A stretch of 64,000 bases of DNA from Annona cherimola (Eukaryota; Streptophyta; Magnoliopsida; Magnoliales; Annonaceae), in the NCBI GenBank assembly GCA_030490835.1, contig CM059973.1:81235221-81299220 (forward strand), in the 5' to 3' direction. The position numbers and the translations under genes were made by a program. The notes below the pieces were generated by a model that saw only the letters and a list, made by a program, of their open reading frames with translations, was not told the DNA's origin and did not search any database. Numbering within the stretch: the first letter of the stretch is position 1; each line of letters starts with the position of its first letter. Shown here one piece after another: positions 35,300 to 46,600 of the stretch.

Positions 35300-35640
35300 G
35301 AGGCTAAATGTACTCAGGTGTACTTAGCCTCAATGCACTCGGGTGCATTTAATTTATTTTTTATTTTTAAAATTTTTTTTATAAAACTGTAATCTAAGTG
35401 TATTTAACATGTGTATCAATTTTTACCATTTTTAGAGTATTTTAGATATTTATTTTTATTTTAAAAATTAGTAGCATTTTAGATAATTTTAAATTACTAA
35501 AATGTCACTGATTTTTAAAAATAAAAAATAAATGTCTAAAATACGTCAAAAACGGTAAAAATTGAAACACATATTAAATACGCTTAGATTAATAGTTTTA
35601 CAAAAAAATTTCAAAAAATAAAAAAAATGGGTTAGTAAGA
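35300..35640. mobile_element. Foldback element, shared-core family (copy D)
   Basis: The core AATTTTTACCATTTTTAGAG and its inverted partner (GTCAAAAACGGTAAAAATTG) are clear. The left end carries GTACTCAGGTGTACTTAGCCTC and GCACTCGGGTGCA words related to copies E and F. The right end is not preserved. Confidence 0.55.
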
Positions 35641-36119
35641 TAAAAATAAGGGCAATGAAATAGATATGATATGATAAAGGTAAAATGATAGAATAGTTGT
35701 ATGAAAAATATAAAAAATAATTATAATATAAACATAGTAACAAAAAAGTAGGATAGTTAATTAATGATGTTGACCTCAACAAACAGCTCCTTATTTAGAT
35801 AATTATTTATATATTTAATTTTGCTTTATGATACATGAGTTGAAGGAAGAAATATAAAAGTTGTAACAGATAATAAGGGTATAAGTTAGGCGTGACTTGA
35901 GAATGTAAATTTTGGTAGAATTTTAGTATCGGTAAGGAGTGAAAAATGAAATATTTTAAAATTTATGTAAGTTATATGAAATAATATGGGTAAAGTTGAA
36001 ATAATATAATAGCAATTAAAGTATAAGGTAAAATTGAAAAAAATATGGTTGTTAGATAGTTAAATCATTTATAAAATAATATATGGGAGGCCAAAAACCA
36101 TAATTTTTTAAAAAACTAT

Positions 36120-37160
36120 CCCGTCCATTACCAAACTGGCCCTTAATTACGGGAACGGGGTTTAAAGGGCACGACCGAATGATTGGGGCGGCGAAAGGGG
36201 AGGGGAAAAGTGAAGAAAAGGTGGGGCCCACAGATGGGGAGGAGATCTCTTACATCACATAATGTAGGGGCGTTGATGGAGACGGGACAAGACACCCGTT
36301 CTGGTGATGATTGAATGCGTCAGCTGCACCCTTGCATGTGCATTGAACAACGAGTCCTACGCACTCCTGGCTCCTGCCCGTCTTCCCCCGTACCCGCACT
36401 CGCACCATCAAGGGCCGTTTCAGCTGCAGGTACACTAGTACTCTTTACGAGCCTACCATGAGATCATGGGCATTTTTGAAAAATGATTTGAAGAGAAACA
36501 CACAAATTAAGTCTCACATAATTTCTTTTTCTTGAAAGTTTTTAAAAAATCTCCAAGCAATAGCCTATCGAATAATAAAGCGATTTAATTAGGCCAGCAA
36601 ATCAATATGTATTTGACATGTAGAACGTGTTACATGTTTAAGAATTGATGGCTGTGTACTTTTTAGAAGAAGAATTTTTTGTTGGATTCCATGCCACGAA
36701 TAGACTATATATTTTTCTCAAAATGGGGATGCAGTTGAGGCAGAGCGGGGGTCGCGTCATGGTGCAAAATGACGGGGGCAAACAAGAGATAGAGGATGGA
36801 CAGGCAGTAACGCACGCGCGAGCAGTTGAGTAGTGAGAAATGGGAGGGTATGGGTGTGGGCGTCGGAATCGGATGCGTCCCATCGAGAGAGAAACGCAGC
36901 TGAGCCGAGAAGAGGACAGAGAGAGGCAGAGAGAGCAGTGCAGCAGCGGTAGCAGGAGCAGGCGGGGCTCATGCGACAAGTCGCTGTCGCTGCTCCCCAC
37001 AACCCCGGGCGCTGCCCCCTTCCCTTCGTTTACCCCTCCCTCTCCCTGCCCCGGCTCTCTGCCCGACACAAAACAATACCGCGCTAGGGCCCTATGCGCT
37101 CCCAGACAAAACACGCACATCGTCACCCATGCCACTCGTCCGCTCATATAAGATGATCCG
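36120..37160. other. GC-rich island, possible promoter or non-coding transcript
   Basis: Base composition rises sharply to GC-rich over about 1 kb, with GA-rich tracts at 36890-36960 and C-rich tracts at 37000-37080. Open frames on both strands (up to 169 codons) overlap each other and show no family motif, so I call no gene. Such islands in AT-rich plant DNA often mark a transcription start. Confidence 0.3.
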
Positions 37161-37187
37161 CCGCGGTCTTTAAGGTTGGACCGCCCG

Positions 37188-37232
37188 TACGTGGCTTTTT
37201 TTTTTTTTTTTTGGCAATGGACATACGTGGCC
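37188..37232. repeat. Tail-only insertion: T-run between 8-bp direct repeats
   Basis: TACGTGGC occurs just before a run of about 17 T and again just after GGCAATGGACA, leaving an insert of ~28 bp that is mostly the homopolymer. Confidence 0.45.
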
Positions 37233-38033
37233 TATTTTTGGATTTAGACTAATAAGCCACAGCCAGACACAGCGTCGTTGGTTGGACTAGCCGATAGTCA
37301 GCACAGATTAGCAAATATTTCAGGGTGTGTTTTAAATCATACAAGATTTTTGGATGGAGTTTGTATATAGGATGAGAATATAAAAACGACTATTGAAAAT
37401 GAATAAAATTATATTAAAAATTGAAAAATCTATCTTGGAAATTGGAAAGTTATCATCTTAGGAATGATAATATAGATTCAATCTAAAAATCTTGTATGAC
37501 TTATAACACACTCTTATTAAATTGAGTTAAAGCTTAAAAATATATTCAATTGATGAATGGACATAAGTTATATTATGATAAGAACTCTTAAAAGTATATG
37601 TTTGTTATGTACACAGAAAGCAGTATACTTTTGCAGATCTACCCAAAAAGGTTTCTCCAAGGGTGTGAGAATAAGGGCAAGTCATGTCAATCAAGGTTTG
37701 CCCAACAATAACTCTATTTTTTAAAAAATTTATTTGATCATACTTTAATATTGGGTGTGGGACAAAGTTTGTTTGAATCTCAGCATTTTTTAATGTGTCT
37801 CCAAATAACATTTGGTTGGTCTAGGGTTGATTTTGACACGATAGGCAGGACAAAAAATGGATTGAGTAGAATAATTTTAAGAATTTATACATATATCAAA
37901 TATAAAGACACGTTTATGCTAAATTTAAATATTGTATACTTTAATATTTTACTAATTAATAAGATAAACATCATTGTTAAAATATGAGAAAATATAGTGT
38001 AACTTTGTTAAGATAATTTTACATTATTTAGAA

Positions 38034-38127
38034 TGAAATTTGTCATATTTTCCTAAAAATAATAATATTTCTACAAGTGTTGAAATTTGTCATATTTTCC
38101 TAAAAATAATAATATTTCTACAAGTGT
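38034..38127. repeat. Perfect tandem duplication of 47 bp
   Basis: Two identical 47-bp units, each starting TGAAATTTGTCATATTTTCC and ending CTACAAGTGT, lie at 38034-38080 and 38081-38127. The perfect identity indicates a recent event inside an old hAT copy. Confidence 0.9.
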
Positions 38128-38229
38128 TTCCTAAATGTTGAAAAAATTATATTTATACATAAGAGTTATATGAATGTATGCAAATAGCTTTTATTAATTC
38201 TTATATTAGTAGTATAGTTAATTGTAAAT

Positions 38230-38760
38230 CGGACACACTTCTATGTAACCGAGTTACAAAGAAGTGATTTCATGTAATTCCCTCCATTTGTAAGATTTTG
38301 ATGTTTGATAGAAAATTCAATTCATTCATTGTATTTAATATTATTTGTTTAGCTAAGAGATCAAGTTTTATCCAAATCTAATATATATATATAGGTCACA
38401 TTTATTCAAAAATAAGTACATTCACGTATAAATTAGAAAAAATGCTTAGATTCATTCACATATGAATTAAAATATAGCAACACTTTATAGAATCATTTAT
38501 TTACAAATTTATAATATTTTAAATAGTTTAGATGTTGAAAATACTACTTTAAATTGATATTTTAATATTAAACTATTTATTATATTGATTTTACACATTA
38601 ATAGATGAGACCCATATACAGTAAAATTAAATAACTGAGAGGATTTTCATGATAATATAAATGGTGCTAAATATAATGGATGGAGTAGATTTTCTATCAA
38701 TGATCTAGATGATAAAATGAATGAGGTTACATAGAGAGGGGTTTCATAGAAGTGTCCCCG
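38230..38760. mobile_element. Mutator-like foldback element
   Basis: The 531-bp element has long terminal inverted repeats: the left starts CGGACACACTTCTATG and the right, in reverse, CGGGGACACTTCTATG. Both continue into GATAGAAAAT(T/C)(C/T)A and ATTCATTGTATTTA-like words. The flanks ATTGTAAAT (38221-38229) and ATCATAAAT (38761-38769) match at 7 of 9 positions. It is a relative of the perfectly bounded element at 14239-14829. Confidence 0.75.
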
Positions 38761-38990
38761 ATCATAAATAACACGAGGATTTTGAAAGCAAATGAAAATA
38801 ATATTAAAAAATATGTTTATAATTTTTAATAAATGAATATATGCAGAGCAGGTCGAGACATAGTCGACTCATCTCGGCCATCTCTTTAAATTTGGATCAA
38901 AATTTTTAACTCATGCTTGTACCAAGTCTAAAAATAATAATTTTATCTCGTAAAAGATAGGTCAGGTTAACGGTGGGCCACCCATAGACT

Positions 38991-39547
38991 TTCTCCCGTT
39001 CATGTTCAGAGCAGGAATTGTTTGCCGGGCCCTCCAATGCTACAAGGGACTGGATTTCATGGTTCAACGTATAAAGACCTATTGGGTCGGGCTTTCAGTC
39101 ATGCAATGGTTTTATGGTATTGAATGTAAAGAGTCGCTTGGCATCTTAAGCTAGAGAGCTCATTATTATTTAAATCACACTTCTATGGGTAATTCCCTTG
39201 TTCACAACAACTTAAAGCAAGAAACTATGGTCACCCAAGGCATGGCTAATTGATTTGACATCTATGGATGTATGAGTAAAGTTTCAGTCTTGAGTCCGGT
39301 TTGAGTGACAGTCTGCTTGCGCATCAAAAAATTTAAAGAGCATGAACTATGAAGCCCGACAACAAATCAGAACGCAGTACTGATAGACTCGGCCTAAGCC
39401 AAAAAGCCTAAGCGTCCTCAATAAAGTTCTAAACTGGACTTTCCGTGGATTCAACAAACTGGTCTGGGCTCAATTTTGGAAGCGACCATGTCTACACCAT
39501 TTGAGACCATGCTCACAATTACTGGGTTCAAAAGTCCCACATGATAC
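38991..39547. other. Intergenic, nothing recognised
   Basis: More GC-balanced, with no exon chain or element ends seen. Confidence 0.4.
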
Positions 39548-39638
39548 AAGTCGCAGTTGCTTCTTTTTTCTTTTTCTTTCTTTCTTCTTCTTCTTCTTCT
39601 TTTTTTTTTTTTTTTTTTAATGAAAGTCGCAGTTGCTT
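39548..39638. repeat. Tail-only insertion: pyrimidine tract between 15-bp direct repeats
   Basis: AAGTCGCAGTTGCTT occurs at 39548-39562 and 39624-39638. The 61 bp between are a CTT/T tract ending in TAATG. On the minus strand this reads as an A/GAA-rich tail, as if a retroposon inserted with almost nothing but its tail. Confidence 0.7.
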
Positions 39639-39874
39639 AGTTCCGGGGGACAGAGAGACCACGAATGTAATCGCTAGTTGAATTCAACCGAAGGATTGGG
39701 AAAAGCTTACAACATCATTCGATTTTGTATGCTATGAAAAACCCATTACTCGTATTGGGCATCACTCTAAATGCATCGATCGGTACAACTCAAACAACAT
39801 TCACGCATGCATGACCACAAGTACACAAGTCACTAGGGATTCTACCACTCTTAGCAAGCAAACTGGAACGTCGG

Positions 39875-41976
39875 TTATTGGATAGGCTTCATGCTTTGAT
39901 TTAGAGGCTGCTGGAAACCATAAGCATTTCCACTGCAAGAGTTGCGCCTGTAGAAGCTTGGTTCTTTAGGGACCGTCAACCGCCTGCTTGACCTGTCAAA
40001 CACTCAATCAAGATTCAACTTTCAAGACTACGTATAAAATTCCCGCATCACCCCATATAGAATAGCAACGCCGGATCTTAACCATTAACACACACATCCT
40101 TCCTCCCCCCCAACAACAACGATTTATAGGGATCTTAAGTAACCATTCAACATTTTGTAACCAAGTTCTTGTCAATAAAATTTTTATGGTTGTGAAAAAT
40201 CAAATCCTTGTGGCGCCATCAAGCCTCCTTGGTCCCTCCTCCGGGGGTTTGTCTGAATTATTGCGGTGAGGGCGGGGGTGCATGATTGTGTCGGTGAATC
40301 CCATGCAAAAGTTTATTTGGCATGATGCATTTGAGAGAGTACTTATCCAAACCATGCGCGCCAGAATGCATGAGAAAGAGCCTGTACGTGTATATGTGAT
40401 GGCTATACCAATGTGGGGCCAAGACGCCCAGTGCAGCATACGCGTTTATGTATTTATACCTTTGAGGGAAGAAAGGCCTGTCAAAGAATGGCATTAGTTG
40501 GGCTCTTGGGATCATTTCCTTCCTCAATGTCTTGACCTCTTCTTCTTCAATGATCTGCGAACCTCATTAATTATTTTTGCATTTCCATTAGATGGTTCAG
40601 TTGATTGCGTGCGATTTTGTGATTAACGAAGTGGGCGAGCCTGGCCCCACTCTACCTTACCTTTCGGAGCCTCTCTATTTGTCGCCTCTGAAAGTTCTGC
40701 CAGGTGAACTTGTAAGCAACCTGCGAACAACATTGGAGAATCAATGCGTCGGGACATCCAATACTTTCTTCAATGAGCGAGGTGAAGAATACATAGAGGA
40801 GGAGATTAGATGAAGAGGTGGAGATCACCAGATCATTGAATCCTGCCCGCTGGGCGGCTCGTTGCTGCGTGTGAAGCTTGAATTCCATTGGCTTTGTCTG
40901 CTCTTTAACCGGAGGCTTGTGTATCGTCTGTAGATACAGATATCTTATGGATTTTTATACTAATTAATGAATGCTGGTTACTTGTGCTTAATTATTTATA
41001 GGAGATCAGATCAGGAAAAATTAGAAGTCGGGCAGATCTACCTCAGGTTTATCAGTGGTCAAAGGCAATCCTTGGGCGACTCGAATCCGGTGTCTTGCCT
41101 CCTCGGCGTCCATTTCTTGCAATTTTTTTGCAAGTGCTCGCTCCTTCATCTGTCCTCTAGACTACAGAAATTAAGGGAATAGAAAATGGACAAAAGATTG
41201 CTTAATTTGTTAGTCTCTGCCCATTAACTTCCATCCAGAAATTAATTATCCATCATGGGCATTGAAATCTAAAACTCTCAGATAATTATAATCCAAGTGT
41301 CTAGACATTAGAACCAATTCAACTGGCTTGTAGCTTGAATTGACTTGGTGATCAGCACCTCTTAAAAACAGGACAATTACCTCAGTTTGGAGTCTAAATG
41401 GTTGTGCTTGACCGGATCGCGCGGTGCGCCCATATCCCCCAGCCGGCGGCGAAGACTGCCCACTTGAGAGCTTCATAGCCTTTACAGAGAATGGACAAAA
41501 TTAGTTAGTTGGTCGTCTCACTCTCACACAAAAGCAAGCAAGACCATATATATATGAATATGATTGGGGTGGATGCTTGATGTTGAAGAAAGCGTTTCAA
41601 GATGGATTTATTGCAGTTGTGGTAGTTCACTAAATGCTAACTGCGACTTTCAAAAAGTTCGGTAATGGCCAGAGCACTGCCTCCCATGATCCCCTTTGAA
41701 TTCCAAACAATGCCTAGCTATTTTCTTTGTATTCTAGCTCTATGGCGACCCTGAATCATGTTTTATGATGTGAAGCAGTTATGCCACTTCATGGGCAAAA
41801 GGAATTACGTATGTAAGTCAAAAGCTAATTGAACTAGCCAAACAATCGGATGCCTTTGCACCTAATTAAAACATGTCGACTGACCATTGTGAAGTGTTAA
41901 AAAACACGAAGAAGAGAATAAAGGGCCGGGGGAGATCGAGGTGAACCTTGGGCGAAGTGGACTTGTTGTTTTCCAT
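39875..41976 (-). CDS. Short TPX2-domain protein (microtubule-associated), 7 exons
   Basis: Exons in transcript order: 41976-41947, 41479-41381, 41161-41042, 40927-40829, 40720-40661, 40554-40460, 39992-39875. All introns are GT...AG. They join to 621 nt, 206 aa plus TAA. The C-terminal half carries the TPX2 family pattern: FKLHTQQRAAQRAGF at 99-113, a basic/acidic helix-like stretch (about 117-150) with an EEEE run, and MPFFDRPFFPQ at 157-167. An earlier FRLQTESRGQMKER at 38-51 resembles the 99-113 motif, which suggests an internal repeat. TPX2-family proteins bind microtubules and some activate Aurora kinase. This one is too short to hold the kinase- and importin-binding regions of full TPX2, so a role on microtubules is inference from the family. 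The downstream ATG after TATAAATT is chosen; exon 1 encodes only 10 residues and is the least certain. Confidence 0.9.
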
Positions 41977-42023
41977 GTTTGGACGGAACGCGAAGAAGGT
42001 TGCTGGGCTGAAATTGGGAATTG

Positions 42024-42031
42024 AATTTATA
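42024..42031 (-). promoter_or_regulatory. TATA-like box of the TPX2-domain gene
   Basis: TATAAATT on the minus strand lies 48 bp upstream of the chosen ATG, giving a predicted leader of only about 20 nt. Sequence and position only. Confidence 0.4.
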
Positions 42032-42079
42032 ATAGCGGAGGTGAATTGGGTGTTAGTTAAGCTATCAGTTTTCAATTCT

Positions 42080-44400
42080 GTTGTTAATTTGCCGTATCAC
42101 CAGCTTCTTCACTAGATTTCCGCATTTTAATTGGCCAAATATTCTAACTGTTGGGACTAGCAACACCTAACCGTCTGATTAAACCGAGCTATCGTTATTG
42201 TCCTAATCAAACAGATGTTTCTAAAAATTAAAAAGGTGCTTATTTGTTGCCTCCCATTACTCCCGTTGAGGCTGATTTACTTGACACGCGCCCACATGGC
42301 AAACTTCAAGCATTCCGCTGGTAGGAATAAGGCAATCATCAATCAAGAGAATGCTAATAGATCAATGGCTAAGATCCTAATTTGGAAGGTCGTCACCACC
42401 GGTACCTACATGGGTCGTTTTTATTGCCATGGAATTGGCCTTATTTTGCACAAAAACCAAAAAAAAAAAAAAAAAACGAAATTAACGGATGTACAGATTA
42501 TGCCTTCTTGATATAACTGTAGGTTTCTAACTAGACAAGTAATTAATAGGAGGAGGATTGCGCAATAAGTTACTGTCTAATCGGACTAATTGTTAAGACT
42601 ACACCCTCAGCACATTCTTGTGAATCAATGTCCTGCAGACTGATTCTTCGCCAATCAAAACCACTGATCTGAAGCCACGAAATGATGCTGGCCCACCCTT
42701 CCAATGATCTAGCAGAGTGAGAGGTGAGGCCCTGTTTTTACATGCTTAAAGCTTAAGCATACCATACATCCAAGTTGGACGGGAAAGACGGCATGCAGAC
42801 TTCGAAACGGTTAGGCCTTGCATTTTCAGTGACAGAGTCCATTTTCGGTTACATATGGGAAAAGGCCATGTAGACGACCGGACAGTTATCCCTACAAGAG
42901 TCCAATTATCATTGGCTCGTAGGCATGGCCTACCATAGCATTGTGTACGACTCGCTGAGTGGACGGCTGGTCAACCCCTATAACGACATTGGGTGTAACT
43001 CCTCCGAGTTGGCTTGGCCTCGACTCGATCTCAATGTCGCCAAAGCCTGACCAGAGCTGCTAACAGATCTGTCTGGAGTTCATGTATTAATTTGGGTTCA
43101 GTAAGGCCTGACCAGGCTCGGCAGCAGGGACTCACTCGCGGAACAAAACCGATTTGGAGTTGACCGGGCCGTTTCTAATACACTAGGTGCCACTCAGGCC
43201 TGACTTGGACAGATCATCAGGCCACGATCATGACAATATAACCTCATTTAAAACAGTATTTGGATGCAAAAAGAACTATTCCGATTAAGAATAATGGAGG
43301 ATGATTTATTTCACTCTTAAATTCAGGAGAAATGTCGAGATCATCTAACCCACTCTAAAAGATACTTAGTCTAAACCAAATCTATGTACTGATGGTTGGT
43401 TTAAGCCTGTCGGTTCGAAGTTGAACTCAGTTCATGAACTGAGAATTATGATTTATGTACGTGATCAAACTGCTGATTTACTCATCCAACTAACTGTTCT
43501 GGTGGTGCCTCCTTTCTATGAAATATTAAACCAAATGGATTATCTATCTTTTGCGCTCATTAAGGTTTCATCGTCACTCATTATCAGACCTGTTTTCCCT
43601 TCCGAGTGTTCACTTCTAACTGAATGAATCCACATGTGAACACATTACTATCGCAAACTAATATCTTAAGAAAATATAATTAAAGCATTAATTCGTGAAT
43701 CAGCTCACCCCTCATAAGTAAGAAACAGTTTATTATGATTAATTGATGAATCTGGACTGTCGTTTGATTAGGTGGAGCAGACACTTCATGAACAACACTG
43801 ATTCATGAACGAAGTAGCTATGCTCTTATAGGACTTCTCTTACCAGCCTTTTTAGATCAGTTCATCTAAGGTTTGCCATGAACGTTGTCACTTTGACAGT
43901 AGGCTGAGTTTGGTGGATACCAACAAAGAAAAGGAGATTGTGGTTGTCCATTTTCTAGATTTGTTGGAGGATTATCCATTCATACATGTGGCACCAAACT
44001 TTTCCTATTTAAGTCTCCATTCAAATTCTCTATTTCGTGCTCATAGAAAGTCTCGAAATCACGTTACGGTTGTAAATCTTGCAATATCTATATAACATAA
44101 ACTACTTGGTATCTGCACTACAAGAAATTCTATTTTCAGTGCAAAACAAAAACAAATTGCATCTCTCTCTGAGCGACAAAATTAAAGCAGTTTCGGAGTT
44201 TCGGTTGCCCAATTAGATGAGCATGGCAGCATGGCAACGAAAATGGAATCTTCATTCTCCAAGGTGAAATTAAACATCAGCTGCGAAAAAATTAGCAAGA
44301 AACATGTTAATTACTTCGAGGAGCTCAGTCGTCATAGCAAAATATGCGCTTTTAGCCAATGCAAGCAATATTGTGCTTTGCTTTAAAACCAACAATTAGG
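42080..44400. other. Intergenic, nothing recognised
   Basis: No exon chain or bounded element could be read. The part at 42660-43240 is GC-balanced; an 18-bp A-run lies near 42460. Confidence 0.4.
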
Positions 44401-45551
44401 GGCTTGTTTTGTTAGAATATAAAAAAAAAATTATTCTTTTTCTTATACTTTTTCATATGATTTGACATCTTAACTATTTAAAAATTCTGCTTTTTCTATT
44501 ATTAACTATATATTTCAATTTTTCACATATTTATATAATTATCATTTCTATTTGGTCTTTATTTTCTTTAGTTCTAATCATTTTTCGAGAATCTTAATTC
44601 TAATTATTATCTCTATTATATTACATCATTTTCTCACTTTTTGAAAAATTTTCATTCCCACTTTTCTACTTTCTTACCTATTCCAAAATGAAATCTTTAA
44701 TGTACTTTAACATTTTAATTGCCTAGGATATCTTCTTTTAATCATTATGAGATATTTTTCAATATTTAATTATTGTTTATTCATAAAAAAAATCTAACTA
44801 TTTTTATCTTTACTTATTTTATTTTAAATCATCTCCCCTATCTTTTCGTCCATTTCTTACTAATTTTTCCCAGCATCTTTTCCCCATTTACAAACGAAAG
44901 TCTAAATAGAATGCAGAGAAAGAATTTTCCTGGCAGCTGATAAATGATAATAAAAACTTCGAAATCATGATGCTAGCTGGTCGAGAAGATTTTCACCCTT
45001 TTGCGACTATAAGCAACCAACCGTATGGACCCATCTATATGCACGACAGACAAATAGGCTATGATGACACTGTTCCCTCCGCAGGGCCCGCCCAGAAAAT
45101 ATACATCTTATATGTGCTCCCTAACGAAAGGTCTATTGGTGGGGACACACGGGGAGCAGGATTCAAACAGGCCTTAAAACGTTTATGTGCACCACTCACC
45201 AACATTTTAAATTTATGGTGCCAAATTCACTACAGACCCGCCACCTTGATGTTAAACATGGGTTTGGGCATGGCATCAAATTAAATCTGTTGGGTACACC
45301 TGTTTGTTTTAGGCTTGGTCAAACATAAAACTTTTTTTTCCTTTATAATAATTTTATTTTTCAATTATTTCTTTATATTTCTCTATTCAGCCGTGTTAAT
45401 TTTCAACAGTTTCTTCATAATTAACTACATATCATATATATTTTAACTTTATTTCTTTATTACTTATCATTACTTATATCATACTACATCATTTTTTTAT
45501 TTTAAAAAATTTTCTGTTAAAAATTTTTATTAAATACCAAACGCACCATCA
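44401..45551. other. AT-rich intergenic with a recurrent low-complexity repeat
   Basis: The sections 44400-44700 and 45300-45545 resemble each other and 49085-49330 (in reverse) in their runs of ATTATCATTTCTATTT-like words and likely belong to one AT-rich repeat. The section 44940-45300 is more balanced but holds no supported gene. Confidence 0.35.
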
Positions 45552-45606
45552 ATTCTTATTTGTGAGTTCTTATCATCATCATCAAAAAAATTCTTATTTG
45601 TGAGTT
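45552..45606. repeat. Tail-only insertion: (ATC)n plus A-run between 17-bp direct repeats
   Basis: ATTCTTATTTGTGAGTT occurs at 45552-45568 and 45590-45606. Between them lie only 21 bp: CTT, four ATC-type triplets and a run of A. Confidence 0.75.
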
Positions 45607-45799
45607 TGCTTCCAATCTTTTGCAAATTGCAAAAACTTCTTTATGTCGTCTGGAATGCCAATAATTTCTTTCTAAAATGAAAGACGAACATATCCGAAGT
45701 TCTTACATATATTTTTTGGATGACTTCTGAAAGCGGAAAGAACTAAGAACACCGGTTGATTGGAATCGAAAAATCAGGGGCTCGTTGCAAGAAAATGAT

Positions 45800-46030
45800 T
45801 TTTTTGCTACATTAAAATTTGTCAGTGTATTGTATATCAATTTTGGTTATGAAAATTTAAAACTTTTTCGGATTTTAAAAATCAGTAATATTTTTTAAAA
45901 AAATCCAAAAATTGTAAAAATTGATATACATGTTAAAGCACTTATATTAATAGTTGTATAAAAAAATTTTCAAAAATTAAAAAATAGATATTTGCACCGG
46001 GGTGCACTCAAGCTAAGTGCACTCGGCTGC
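45800..46030. mobile_element. Foldback element fragment, shared-core family (copy E)
   Basis: The right part carries the family core words (AAATTGTAAAAATTGATATACATGTTAAAG) in shortened form and the right end GGGTGCACTCAAGCTAAGTGCACTC. The left arm is partly deleted. Confidence 0.45.
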
Positions 46031-46174
46031 ATACAACTAGGTTCTTTGAAGCTAAGTCAAGTAAATCGGTAACAAAAAGCTTTAACAATAATTTTTTGAA
46101 GTTGTCTCTAAGCAACCTTTAGTAAAACTTTTAACATTAAAAAGTTGATTTTTGGAACATCAATTCTATTATCG

Positions 46175-46600
46175 GGGAGTGCCTAAGTGCACTTAGGTGC
46201 ACTTGGGCTCAGTGTACCTGAATGCATTTAAATCAATTTTTATTTTTTTGAAAATTTTTAATATAATTATTAATCTAAATGTATTTAACGTATATATTAA
46301 TTTTTATAATTTTGAAGATTCGAAGATAATTTTTACTTTTCAAAATCAGTGGCATTTTTAGTAGGAGATTTGTGGATTTTTTTATCTTTCAAAACCAGTA
46401 GCATTTTTTAGTAATAATTTAAATTATTAAAAATGACACTAATTTTAAAAAATTTTAAAAATTATAAATCTTGAAAAATAGTAAAAATTAATGCACATAT
46501 TAAATACACTTAATTAACAATTATGTAAAAAAATTTTCAAAAATTGAATATTTGTAACTAGTTGCACTGAAGCTAAGTGCACCTCGGTGCCCAGGATATG
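46175..46600. mobile_element. Foldback element, shared-core family (copy F)
   Basis: The ends GTGCACTTGGGCTCAGTG and, in reverse, GTGCACTTAGCTTCAGTG are inverted copies. The interior has the palindromic core with words such as TTAATTTTTATAATTTTGAAG. An internal duplication of TCAAAA(T/C)CAGT(G/A)GCATTTTT is present. Confidence 0.6.

Larger units (their letters stand above)
37824..38990. mobile_element. Eroded hAT-like element interrupted by a foldback element
   Basis: The interior matches the bounded element at 56339-57073, for example TAATTTTAAGAATTTATA near 37872 (compare 56558) and the GTCGAGACATAGTCGACTC-type section near 38850 (compare 56915). The foldback element at 38230-38760 splits it. 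Its own ends are eroded and no duplication was found. Confidence 0.55.

Noticed and set aside
36638..37147. 169-codon minus-strand frame in the GC-rich island
   Set aside because: Overlaps plus-strand frames of similar length. Low-complexity Arg/Ser/Leu/Cys content, no splice continuation and no family motif.
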